Shown here: piece by piece, positions 6,719-14,215 of the stretch
Numbering within the stretch: the stretch's first letter is position 1
Layout: each line of letters starts with the position of its first letter
IMG/VR virus record: IMGVR_UViG_3300044527_000853
Span: 1-48,060 of that record
Source: a virus
Reading direction: 5' to 3' (one strand)
DNA length: 48,060 bases
Program-made: the position numbers and the translations under genes
The notes under the pieces: model-generated
Database searches by the model: none
Told to the model about the DNA's origin: nothing
The model's input: the letters and a program-made list of their open reading frames with translations, nothing else

Positions 6719-7410
6719 AGCAACTCCCCCAATCCTTGGATCGTGACCTTGAGGTTCAAGGAGCAATCCGATCCGAAGTACCCCCCCGCATCTCGAATTG
6801 CTTGGGTAGCAGCCTGATAAGCGGTTTCGTACATCTGTTCGATCGCGAAATGCTGGCGCTGCATGCTCAAAGAAAACTTCTTCGTAAGCGACTCCACTTG
6901 CTCGCTCAAAGCCTTCCGGGAAGCCTCGAAGGCAAGGGCTTGGGTATCCGCTTCGTCTTTCAAACGCCGATATGCCTTGCGCATGGGTTCGTATTCCGCA
7001 TGCGCCTTCTTTTCATAGCTCAAGGCTTCATCCCGCTGAAGACGCGCTTGGTCCCTCTCCGTGCGAGCTTGGTCCCTCTCCGCACGGGCTGCGTCCACAA
7101 GCCTCGCATTTTCGGTGCACTGTTTTTTCCAGCTTTCTTGGGAAGACCAAGCTTCCGCTAAAGCCGCGCGCGCTAGGTCTCTCTCCGTAAAAGCTGCGTC
7201 GCGTTCTTTACACGAAGCCTTTAGCGCGTTCTTCTCCACTACCCATTGAACCTTTTCTTGCAGAAGGCCCAAGTACTTTGCATGTGCTTCGTTTAGCTCT
7301 ACTTCGAGAGAGCGGGACCTAGCCGCAAGCTGCAAAGATTCTTCCCGGGCTTCGTCTCGCTCCGCTTTCAAACCCCTGATGAAAGTCCGATCCGCTTCGT
7401 CCAAAGTCAT
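6715..7410 (-). CDS. Coiled-coil protein, 231 aa
   Basis: Almost the whole protein is heptad-like and charged, with repeated ERDQAR/ERDEAR motifs between residues about 15 and 135, indicating a long coiled coil. A short C-terminal globular part (GGYFGSDCSLNLKVTIQGLG) follows. The ATG at 7410 overlaps the stop of the zinc-ribbon gene (ATGA). Function is unknown; scaffolding or structural roles are possible but not shown. Confidence 0.65.
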   Translation of the reverse strand: MTLDEADRTFIRGLKAERDEAREESLQLAARSRSLEVELNEAHAKYLGLLQEKVQWVVEKNALKASCKERDAAFTERDLARAALAEAWSSQESWKKQCTENARLVDAARAERDQARTERDQARLQRDEALSYEKKAHAEYEPMRKAYRRLKDEADTQALAFEASRKALSEQVESLTKKFSLSMQRQHFAIEQMYETAYQAATQAIRDAGGYFGSDCSLNLKVTIQGLGELL

Positions 7411-7583
7411 CGAAAGAACTTCCTTGCAGCCGAAAAAAGAACGTCATCCGGTGCGCCCCGGCGCAGCGCATCGGATGAGAGCACTCGAGTGCTCTTGAGG
7501 AATTCGCGCCAACAATTGAGGCACGCAACCACAGGGCCGTAAGCCCTGCAGCGATCCGCATCTCCGCAGCGCTCACAAGTCAC
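7407..7583 (-). CDS. Zinc-ribbon protein, 58 aa
   Basis: The GTG at 7583 opens a 58-codon frame with CERC near the N-terminus and C12, C21 and CLNC at about 21-24, a compact zinc ribbon. The C-terminal half is basic and helical. Its stop overlaps the next ATG. It is the first gene after the capsid terminator and begins 4 bases after the promoter-like element at 7588-7610, with no clear Shine-Dalgarno sequence. A regulatory role is possible. Confidence 0.6.
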   Translation of the reverse strand: MTCERCGDADRCRAYGPVVACLNCWREFLKSTRVLSSDALRRGAPDDVLFSAARKFFR

Positions 7584-7587
7584 GCAC

Positions 7588-7610
7588 GAGACTAGTAGCG
7601 AAGTGTCAAA
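7588..7610 (-). promoter_or_regulatory. Promoter-like element copy 1
   Basis: Minus-strand sequence TTTGACACTTCGC, two variable bases, then CTAGTCTC. The same 21 fixed bases occur at 39302-39324. It contains a TTGACA -35-like hexamer, lies just after the capsid terminator and ends 4 bases before the GTG of the zinc-ribbon gene. It could be a promoter for the phage sigma factor or a shared regulatory site. Confidence 0.6.
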
Positions 7611-7615
7611 ACCAA

Positions 7616-7648
7616 GGAAAAAAGAAAGCCCCGTTAGGGGCTTTCTTT
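7616..7648 (-). terminator. Rho-independent terminator after the major capsid gene
   Basis: A perfect 9-bp stem (7624-7632 with 7637-7645, GAAAGCCCC/GGGGCTTTC) with a 4-base loop, followed on the minus strand by six T residues. It lies directly after the capsid stop codon and ends the capsid transcript. Confidence 0.9.
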
Positions 7649-7652
7649 ACGT

Positions 7653-8627
7653 TCAGGCCTCGGTGCCGTCCATGTAGGCTACACCCTTCGGCTGATGCAG
7701 CTTCCAACCGCCCCAACGTGCATGACAGGGGACAAGGAAGCGCAAGCCGTCTTGCTGGGGCGCGAATTGCTCGAAGTCCTGCGGAAGCACGGCTTCCAAG
7801 ACCTCCGGGCGATTGTCCAAGAGCATCAAACGGCCCTTGCTCGAAGCGCCCGCAGTGTCGAGACGCGGCGCGTGGATGATCCGGGAAAGGCCCTTGACGC
7901 CACCCAGGATAAACTCTTCCAACGTGGTGCGAGGCGAACCTCCCGAGCCGGGCAGATACGTGTAACGCAGCTTCTTGTACGCCTTCGTCGGAGCAAGAAG
8001 CACCGAGCCCTCGCACTCGCCCTTGGTCTGCTCGAAGATCGCTTCGGCCATCTTCGTAACGTCTGCAAGCATTTCGGTACCGTCAGTCGTCGCGTTCTCC
8101 CAATCGCCCACCACGGGGGTAACCGCGATGATGTTCGACAGGGCTTTCAGGCCCGTGAAACCGTAGGTCGCATCGCCATTGAAGGCAACGTCATCAAGCT
8201 TCCGCTCAATGACATCGCGAGCAATCATCGCCTTGCGGGCCGAGAGGTCCAAGCCGGTCTGCGCAGCGCGGCGCATGTCCTGAATCGTATAGGCGTACGA
8301 ATCGCCGATCGATTTCACAACACCGGAGAATTCCTTGCCCTGGATTTCGATGCTCGGGAAGTCCTTAGCGGCGTAGCCGTCAACGAACTTAGCCTCACCG
8401 AAGCTTTCGATCTCGCGGAAGGTGTGCGCCTCATCGGCGTTGCTCACTTCCCGATTGATCGGTGCGAACTGCCGCCAAACCGACGCGGTCTTTTTGACCT
8501 CGTAGACCTGGGTAAAGACGTGCTCGAGCTGTCGCGCAAACATCGCGGTTTCGTTCGCGTCCGCGCGCCCCTCAAGGCGGATCATCGCAGCCGTGATAAC
8601 GCCCAACATATCGAAACGTTTATGCAT
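7653..8627 (-). CDS. Major capsid protein, DUF2184-like, 324 aa
   Basis: Length, position after protease/scaffold and cement genes, and motifs such as VYEVKKTASVWRQFAP and TIQDMRRAAQTGLDL match DUF2184-type capsid proteins with the HK97 fold (the encapsulin-like group). The C-terminal pattern GLRFLVPCHARWGGWKLHQP is also typical. It forms the icosahedral shell. It starts at an ATG at 8627 and is followed by a strong terminator, fitting high-level late expression. A 74-base gap (8628-8701) before it holds a small CCAGG/CCTGG hairpin and no gene. Confidence 0.85.
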   Translation of the reverse strand: MHKRFDMLGVITAAMIRLEGRADANETAMFARQLEHVFTQVYEVKKTASVWRQFAPINREVSNADEAHTFREIESFGEAKFVDGYAAKDFPSIEIQGKEFSGVVKSIGDSYAYTIQDMRRAAQTGLDLSARKAMIARDVIERKLDDVAFNGDATYGFTGLKALSNIIAVTPVVGDWENATTDGTEMLADVTKMAEAIFEQTKGECEGSVLLAPTKAYKKLRYTYLPGSGGSPRTTLEEFILGGVKGLSRIIHAPRLDTAGASSKGRLMLLDNRPEVLEAVLPQDFEQFAPQQDGLRFLVPCHARWGGWKLHQPKGVAYMDGTEA

Positions 8628-8701
8628 GTCTTTGTACCTACGGACTACAGAACCCCAGGCATCCCTGGTAAAAACAGACGGTTTAGGTTGGAAGGGACCG
8701 C

Positions 8702-9175
8702 TTACGCGGGGAAGTTCAGTTCCACCAAGCCCAGGCCCGAGGGGCCGGCCTTGACGAACATGAGGCCCTCTCGGGCGGAGATCTCAGAGCCCGCAGTGGT
8801 GCTCGTGTTGGTCGTAGTGAGCTTCCCGCGATCGGTCGCGGTAGTGCTCGAGTGGTTCACGTTCGCGGCCACAAGCTCGCCCGGGGCCGAACCCGTGATC
8901 TGCGCATAGACACGACCCTTGCGCATGATCGTAACCATTGCTCCAGCGGGGTAGCCCCCGGGCAGGTCCGTATCACGGTAGACAGCAATGCCGACGGGCT
9001 TCGTCAAAGACGTGCCCTGCGGAACACGGACCTTACCGTCCGTGTGCAGCTCCACAAGCCGGCCCGCTTCGATCACCTCGGAGCTAGCGTACGAAACGAA
9101 AGAGGCCTCGCTCCAATCCGCAACCTGCCCCGCAAGGGCCGAAACGTGGTCACTCGTATAAGTAGTCTGCGGCAT
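8702..9175 (-). CDS. Capsid cement/decoration-like structural protein, 157 aa
   Basis: A small beta-rich protein with pattern ASSEVIEAGRLVELHTDGKV, then VGIAVYRD and MVTIMRKGRVYAQI. These resemble structural cement (Gp24-like/DUF2190-like) proteins that sit between the protease/scaffold gene and the capsid gene. One base separates its start from the upstream stop. The role in stabilising the capsid is inferred from family resemblance and position. Confidence 0.7.
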   Translation of the reverse strand: MPQTTYTSDHVSALAGQVADWSEASFVSYASSEVIEAGRLVELHTDGKVRVPQGTSLTKPVGIAVYRDTDLPGGYPAGAMVTIMRKGRVYAQITGSAPGELVAANVNHSSTTATDRGKLTTTNTSTTAGSEISAREGLMFVKAGPSGLGLVELNFPA

Positions 9176-9176
9176 G

Positions 9177-9650
9177 TCAGCTCTCCCCCAGGTACTGGGT
9201 ATCGTGGCGCTTGATCATGGCAAGGCGCGCCGTCTCAATGGGATCCACTTCTTGTCCGTCGCCACGGGTAGCGCCCACTTGGAGCGCAGCGCGTGCGGCA
9301 TCGGCCTTGGCCGGGTCCGGCAACAGATCGAACCGAGCACGGACGTAGTCCACACTCTTGCCCTCTCCACTAAAGGAGGCGTCCGACTTCTTGATCGCTT
9401 CGATCATGATCTCGGAATCAGACCGGCCCTTGCAACTGACACCGTGCTGCATGGCGCGGAGCTCGAGAGAGACACGATCTGCGATCTCTTTCTCTTTAGT
9501 TGCAATTTGATTCTTTTGATCGGCGCTAAGCCCGTCCGCGCGAGCTTGGGCCTGGGCGGCATCGGCCCGCGCAGCATCGCGCTCCGCACGAAGTGTGTCC
9601 GAATCTTTTCGGAGCACGTCAATCATCTTCAAGGCTTCTTCAAGCGTCAT
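9177..9650 (-). CDS. Nested in-frame scaffold protein, 157 aa
   Basis: Within the protease gene, the ATG at 9650 is preceded by AAGGGA at 6 bases, an excellent ribosome-binding site. It would give a separate scaffold beginning MTLEEALKMIDVLRKD, made of coiled coil and a basic C-terminus. Nested protease/scaffold pairs are well known in phages such as lambda (C/Nu3). Separate expression here is inferred from the internal start site. Confidence 0.6.
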   Translation of the reverse strand: MTLEEALKMIDVLRKDSDTLRAERDAARADAAQAQARADGLSADQKNQIATKEKEIADRVSLELRAMQHGVSCKGRSDSEIMIEAIKKSDASFSGEGKSVDYVRARFDLLPDPAKADAARAALQVGATRGDGQEVDPIETARLAMIKRHDTQYLGES

Positions 9651-10253
9651 GTTGTTTCCCTTGGGCGTGTCGCCTACAGGGGGAGCATAGGCACCGTTCG
9701 GAACATGGTCTGCGAGGCCATCGAACTTGAGCGCCACGTCATTGCCGGCCCTTCCCCAATTGCGGGGCCCAAGGCCAACATGGTTGTAACGGATATCCCG
9801 TTGCACCAAGTCGTAAGCAACGCCTTCGTATACGCCCGGGGTGTGATCTTCCCGAACCGTGTATCCGCAGGACAGCTCTACTAAGGAGTCACTCTCGACA
9901 CCCTGAACAGCATCGGCCCTCTGAATGATCACGGTGCCCGCCACGAACGGCGCAGCACTTTTCGGATCTCGCACGTGCCCTACTGAAAGCTTCTCCCAAT
10001 TGGAGGAGTCAACACCCGGAGGGTGCCCGATAGTTACGGGAGCATCCGCAAGGCTCGCCAAAGAGTCTTCGTGGAAGACCTCTTCCGCCGGGCGGAGTTC
10101 GCGACGCACACCCCCCGAGGGGGTCCGATACTCCAGAACGCCCGTGCGTGTCAGATTCGCCCCAAGACGCAAACCGCCTTGGGGGGTCCGGTGCCTGGAG
10201 TCGATGCGCGAAAAATCGGTACGTGTAGCCACACCGGAAGGGTAGTGGATCAC
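9177..10253 (-). CDS. Prohead protease, DUF2213-like, with C-terminal scaffold region, 358 aa
   Basis: Residues about 1-190 match the DUF2213 prohead protease pattern, with LADAPVTIGHPP (likely catalytic His near 78) and LVELSCGYT (likely catalytic Ser near 129). The C-terminal 157 residues are a charged, Ala-rich coiled coil typical of scaffolds. The start is the GTG at 10253, whose codon lies inside the outermost GGATCAC iteron; a downstream GTG is possible. The protease matures the capsid during assembly. Confidence 0.8.
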   Translation of the reverse strand: MIHYPSGVATRTDFSRIDSRHRTPQGGLRLGANLTRTGVLEYRTPSGGVRRELRPAEEVFHEDSLASLADAPVTIGHPPGVDSSNWEKLSVGHVRDPKSAAPFVAGTVIIQRADAVQGVESDSLVELSCGYTVREDHTPGVYEGVAYDLVQRDIRYNHVGLGPRNWGRAGNDVALKFDGLADHVPNGAYAPPVGDTPKGNNMTLEEALKMIDVLRKDSDTLRAERDAARADAAQAQARADGLSADQKNQIATKEKEIADRVSLELRAMQHGVSCKGRSDSEIMIEAIKKSDASFSGEGKSVDYVRARFDLLPDPAKADAARAALQVGATRGDGQEVDPIETARLAMIKRHDTQYLGES

Positions 10254-10553
10254 TATCCGGCCCTATGTGATCCACATGTGATCCAGCGTGTTTTCCAGCT
10301 TGGATCACTTGGATCACTTGGATCACTTAGTAGTAAGAAGTTACCTGCGAACTGCATGGGTGCCGGCGCAGTGCGCAGGGGTGTCGCCGGGGGGTGCGCT
10401 CTGAAAAGGGTTTGTTGGACGATTTCATGTGATCATGGGTGCCAAGTGATCCAAAAGCTGCCAAGTCTTTGGAATCAGTGTGTTTCCCTTGGATCACATA
10501 TGTGGATCGCATGGGTGTCGGAAGTGATCCAATGGGTGCCGGGAAGTGATCCA
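10246..10553. repeat. GGATCAC iteron cluster
   Basis: About ten copies of TGGATCAC or its complement GTGATCCA, plus near copies, lie in about 300 bp. They include three tandem 9-bp copies at 10301-10327 and repeats of ATGGGTGCC followed by AAGTGATCC near 10430-10553. The cluster fills the gap between the primase gene and the protease gene and holds no convincing gene. It may be a replication origin, a packaging site or an operator array. The GTG start of the protease gene lies in the outermost copy. Confidence 0.85.
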
Positions 10554-10569
10554 AGACAGACAAAACGAG

Positions 10570-10596
10570 AAAGGGGCCCCTAAGGACCCCTTTTTG
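10570..10596 (-). terminator. Intrinsic terminator after the primase gene
   Basis: Stem AAAGGGG/CCCCTTT (10570-10576 with 10587-10593). The minus strand reads the hairpin right after the primase stop; the plus strand has five T residues, so it may work in both directions. Confidence 0.6.
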
Positions 10597-10597
10597 C

Positions 10598-12739
10598 TCA
10601 CTTGAAGTTTCGCACTTCCAAGCTTGGCTGCTCTTTCTGTAGCGCCTCTGGCACTAGCCAGATCCGGGACCGGTGCCCGAGGTGCGTCCGTCGGACCTCC
10701 CTTTTGAGTCCGAGAGCTCGAAGGCACAACCCTACCCGGCGCTGTTCGGACACGCCTTGCCTCTCGGTAGGCACACCCAAGAACTGAAGCGCCTTCGACA
10801 CCAAGACCTCTTGCTTACCTGCAGCGTATTCCGCAAGGCGTTCGGTCCACGTGTCCGAAGCTTCTAGGGCTACCTCGAAGCGCGCGGTTTGCTCTTCTGC
10901 TAGCAGCCGTTCTTCTGGCGAGAGGTGTAGGGGCTCACCTGCCAGGAAAAGGTCACGAGCTGCGCCCAAGATGAGGTCCCGTCTTTCTAGGAACCATTCG
11001 ATCGGGATCTCCTTTAGGACTTCGATACACCAGTACCTTCGGTTACCCGTAGGGTCGCGCAAGATCTCTTCTTCATTGGTCGTGCCGATGAAGGCGCAAC
11101 GCCGGGGGTGATCTTCGGCGTGCCGTTCATACTTCTGAGTGTATCGGTCAACGGAACGGGACGTGAACGCCTTTTGCGTTTCGATGTCGCTGCGCTTGGT
11201 GGCCACTAGTTCGGCCACTTCCACAATCAGCTTTCCGTGTAGCTGGCGGATCACGTTGTCGGACTCGAGCGCCGGCAACCCGTCGCAGAACCAAGATGCG
11301 TTCGGCACGATAGAGCGCGCAAAGGTACTTTTTCGGACCCCCTGCGCACCCGTCAGAATCAGCATTTCTTGGAACGTGATTCCAGGGACGAGAGCTCGGG
11401 CCGCAACGCCCATGAACCAGTGCTTTAGGTAGACCTCTTGGATCTCCGAACGGGAGCCAAAGAGATCGTAAGCGAGGTTGTTGAAGATCTCCGGGCCCCC
11501 CGAGGGCAGGCTGTAGATCCACTCCTTGAGCGGATCGAACTTGTTCGCATAGCAGACGGCTTCAAGCGCATCGTATACAAGGTCTTTGCCTACCGAGATG
11601 CCCTCGTGCTCGAGCAATGCGCGCACGCTGGTAGCATCGCTTTGTGCTAGCGCGCCGCTCTCGGCTCGCATGGCGATGGGAGGATCTACGGCCAAGGGGT
11701 GCCCTGCGAATTCATCGTATTGGAGCACGCCCTCCCATTCTCCAGAAGAGAGGTACGTGATCACGTCCGTGATACGCCCTTTGCTGATCATCGGGGAGGG
11801 CGCTAGGGAAGTAACCTCGTAGGTGTATTGGTGCCCCGGGGTCTTCGTGCGCCGAGCCTTCTTTGGCGCATCGGAAGGAGGGGGCGCCGTTACCTTCTTC
11901 GAGGCCTGCAACATGCGTTCGAGCGTCGAAGGGCGCAGCCATTGCCCCGGGGACTTCTCTCCAGAGTCCCGGGCTTCGATGAGCTTTCGCCGCAAGAGGT
12001 CTTCGGGCCAAGGGGGAAGGCAACGCGCGTTGTAGTCTTGGATCTCTTCCCAAGCCGTTTCAATGGGGAGCTCGAACGTGCGCATCAACTTGAGCGCCAC
12101 GTGCCAAAGCTGTTGATCTCCGCCCTGCCCTTCGACGCATGGGCTAGCGCTTTGGAGGAAAGCCCGAGCTTCTTCAAGTGCCTCTTGGCCCCTTGGTGTG
12201 TCGAGGGCTACCGGCTGCAGCTCGCCTTTCGCTTCCGGCTTTTTCTCTTTGCCTTGGAGTCCGGGCCACGCAAGAAGGCTTGCGGGGGCTTCGGCGATCT
12301 CTTCCGGCGCACTCTCGTCCAAGCGATAGCGCTTACCGTTTCGGTGCATGCTTCCGGGCAGCACCACGAAACCCCCATCCCCTCGGATGTCGACATCCGG
12401 CAACAGGAGCTTGACGGAGTTTCGCACCGGGAAGCCGGGCCACTGGTAGTAGAAGTGCGCGCCACCACGGGGGGTGCGAACCGTTCGGGTAGGCGCAGGG
12501 AACTGCGCTTGGAAGGATTGAACGGCTTCGGGCGTGTCGCAATCAACGACGAAGCAGCCGCTTCGCTCGCCCGTCGCTAGACCGTAGCCGCAACCCTTCG
12601 GGCCTTTGATGTCTGTGCCTTTCGGGAGCGCTTCGGCGTTCCACGCTACCGAGGGGTGTTTGCCCGCGCGCTGGCACGCTGCGCCCTCTGAACATGTGCA
12701 CTGGCCATCAACCAAGGGGAAGAGGGGGAAACGAGACAC
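10598..12739 (-). CDS. Bifunctional primase-polymerase with VirE-type ATPase domain, 713 aa
   Basis: The N-terminal third is an archaeo-eukaryotic-type Prim-Pol: a Cys/His cluster at 14-28, catalytic acidic pair VVDCD (D66, D68), the His motif RGGAHFYY (H95) and DIRGDGGFVVLPGS. The C-terminal half is a VirE-type P-loop helicase-like domain: GAQGVRKST at 464-472 (Arg where canonical Walker A has Gly), VEVAEL, and the motif GTTNEEEILRDPTGNRRYW. It primes and probably helps unwind phage DNA. It is transcribed away from the plus-strand early operon. Confidence 0.9.
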   Translation of the reverse strand: MSRFPLFPLVDGQCTCSEGAACQRAGKHPSVAWNAEALPKGTDIKGPKGCGYGLATGERSGCFVVDCDTPEAVQSFQAQFPAPTRTVRTPRGGAHFYYQWPGFPVRNSVKLLLPDVDIRGDGGFVVLPGSMHRNGKRYRLDESAPEEIAEAPASLLAWPGLQGKEKKPEAKGELQPVALDTPRGQEALEEARAFLQSASPCVEGQGGDQQLWHVALKLMRTFELPIETAWEEIQDYNARCLPPWPEDLLRRKLIEARDSGEKSPGQWLRPSTLERMLQASKKVTAPPPSDAPKKARRTKTPGHQYTYEVTSLAPSPMISKGRITDVITYLSSGEWEGVLQYDEFAGHPLAVDPPIAMRAESGALAQSDATSVRALLEHEGISVGKDLVYDALEAVCYANKFDPLKEWIYSLPSGGPEIFNNLAYDLFGSRSEIQEVYLKHWFMGVAARALVPGITFQEMLILTGAQGVRKSTFARSIVPNASWFCDGLPALESDNVIRQLHGKLIVEVAELVATKRSDIETQKAFTSRSVDRYTQKYERHAEDHPRRCAFIGTTNEEEILRDPTGNRRYWCIEVLKEIPIEWFLERRDLILGAARDLFLAGEPLHLSPEERLLAEEQTARFEVALEASDTWTERLAEYAAGKQEVLVSKALQFLGVPTERQGVSEQRRVGLCLRALGLKREVRRTHLGHRSRIWLVPEALQKEQPSLEVRNFK

Positions 12740-12874
12740 GGGTCGAAGCTAGGCCGGCTTTGCGGAAATCGACAAAGTTTCTTTTTGATACTTTTTCGTT
12801 TGCGCGGGTTGCAGTTTGCCACTAATACATGCGTCGTCCGGGGCGGGGAGCTTCGGCGGGATTGGAGCGGAGCC
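12740..12874. promoter_or_regulatory. Divergent control region between primase and early operon
   Basis: A spacer between the minus-strand primase start (12739) and the plus-strand nuclease start. It is locally AT-rich, with TTGATACTTTTT near 12785 and TTGCA near 12809 followed by TAATAC near 12823. Promoters for both directions are expected here. Exact boxes are not assignable by eye. Confidence 0.45.
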
Positions 12875-14215
12875 TTGTTTTTCCCTTATTCCTACGCAGT
12901 TCCGGCGCCATCGGACCATGTGGTATCGGCTTCCCAGATTGACACTTACTTGCAGTGTGCACGCAAGTGGGGTTGGGTGTACTTGGAGGGGTTCCGGGAG
13001 CCCCCGAACGCTGCAGCTGCGCTTGGGTCTCGTGTGCATGCGCAGCTTGAGAGGTTCCTAAAGGGCGGGAACCTCACCTTTTCGCTAGGAGACGGCTCCC
13101 CCGATGAGAGCGGGGAAATAGCGCAAACCGCCGTCCCGTATCTCCCTGCGAGCTATCAAGATGTGATCGTAGAAGGCACCTTCCTCGTGCGGTCGAAGCA
13201 CTCGGGTGTTTGGTACACGGGGGCGAAGGATGTCGAGATCGCTCCGTACCCCGGCGCCGGTTTGATCCACGATCATAAAACGACGGGGAACCCTCGATAC
13301 GCGCATACGAAGGAAAGCTTGCCCTGGAACGTGCAAGCCCTCCTTTACTCCCAAGACTTTATGGATCGCTTCGGCGTGGATTCTGCCCCGCTTCGTTGGT
13401 TGTACATTACAACCAAAGGAGCTCGCAGGGCCTTCCCTGTCGACGTGGTGCTGTCTCGCTCTCATGTCGAGAGCTGCATGCACGTTGTCGATTCAGTGGC
13501 TCTAGAGATCGTCGAATTGAAGCGGAGAGCGCCTCCTGTGCTCGAGCTTCAGCCGAACGCAAACGCTTGTGAGGCTTATGGGGGTTGTCCGCATAGGCAC
13601 CGATGCAACTTGTCACCTGTTGAAAGGCTAAGGTCCGTCATGTCGAATTCCGTTCTTGCATCTATCAAAGCGCGCAAAGAAGCCCTCGAAGCCAAAGCAG
13701 CCCAGGCCCCTGTAGCTGCGGCTGAAGAGGAGATTGCATTGGACCCGGTTCCGATCAATCCGCCGGAGAGCGCCTTGCCCCCGGCGCCCGTAGACGGAGA
13801 CCCCTACGCAGGTGCCCCGGTAGCCGCTGCGCCTCAAAATTCACCCGATGAGGTAAAACCCAAAAAGGGGCGCCCGAAGAAGGTTCAAGAGGAGACGCAG
13901 GGTGCGTTGGTTGCGGGCGTGGGCGCATTCGCGTTGTACGTAGATTGCGCGCCGATTCGAGGGCGTAGCGTTGTCCCTCTGGCGGAGCTCGTTAGCAAGG
14001 CTTCCGAGATCATCAAAGAGTCCCCCGAGTGCGAGGGGGCGGAAGACTATCGGTTTATCCCGTTCGGGAAAGGGCCGGGCGTGTTGTCTCTTGCCGTCTC
14101 TCGGCTTGCGGAGAGCTGTGACGCGGTTTCGCTTTCTACGCGCACCCCCGAGGGTGCGGTTTGTCTCGCAGCGCTGGAAGCGAAAGCCGCGTATGTGGTT
14201 CGGGGGTGGGCATGA
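12875..14215 (+). CDS. PD-(D/E)XK nuclease, Cas4/RecB-like, about 446 aa
   Basis: The N-terminal part has SASQIDTYLQCARKWGWVYL, ALGSRVHAQLERFL, IHDHKTTG and a C-terminal C...C...C..HRC cluster (CEAYGGCPHRHRC). Together they match the Cas4/RecB-type exonuclease domain with an Fe-S or zinc site. The C-terminal third is a Pro/Ala-rich linker, a KPKKGRPKK basic patch and a small unknown domain. TTG at 12875 follows GGAGCGGAG; a GTG at 12920 directly before the domain is the alternative. It opens the plus-strand early operon, probably for DNA recombination or processing. Confidence 0.75.
   Translation: MFFPYSYAVPAPSDHVVSASQIDTYLQCARKWGWVYLEGFREPPNAAAALGSRVHAQLERFLKGGNLTFSLGDGSPDESGEIAQTAVPYLPASYQDVIVEGTFLVRSKHSGVWYTGAKDVEIAPYPGAGLIHDHKTTGNPRYAHTKESLPWNVQALLYSQDFMDRFGVDSAPLRWLYITTKGARRAFPVDVVLSRSHVESCMHVVDSVALEIVELKRRAPPVLELQPNANACEAYGGCPHRHRCNLSPVERLRSVMSNSVLASIKARKEALEAKAAQAPVAAAEEEIALDPVPINPPESALPPAPVDGDPYAGAPVAAAPQNSPDEVKPKKGRPKKVQEETQGALVAGVGAFALYVDCAPIRGRSVVPLAELVSKASEIIKESPECEGAEDYRFIPFGKGPGVLSLAVSRLAESCDAVSLSTRTPEGAVCLAALEAKAAYVVRGWA

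Noticed and set aside
7695-8909. A 404-aa plus-strand frame opposite the capsid gene
   Set aside because: It is antisense to the clear major capsid and cement genes and has no recognisable domain.
10327-10563. A 78-aa frame through the iteron region
   Set aside because: Its reading follows the repeated DNA, it lacks a ribosome-binding site and its sequence has no protein-like pattern.
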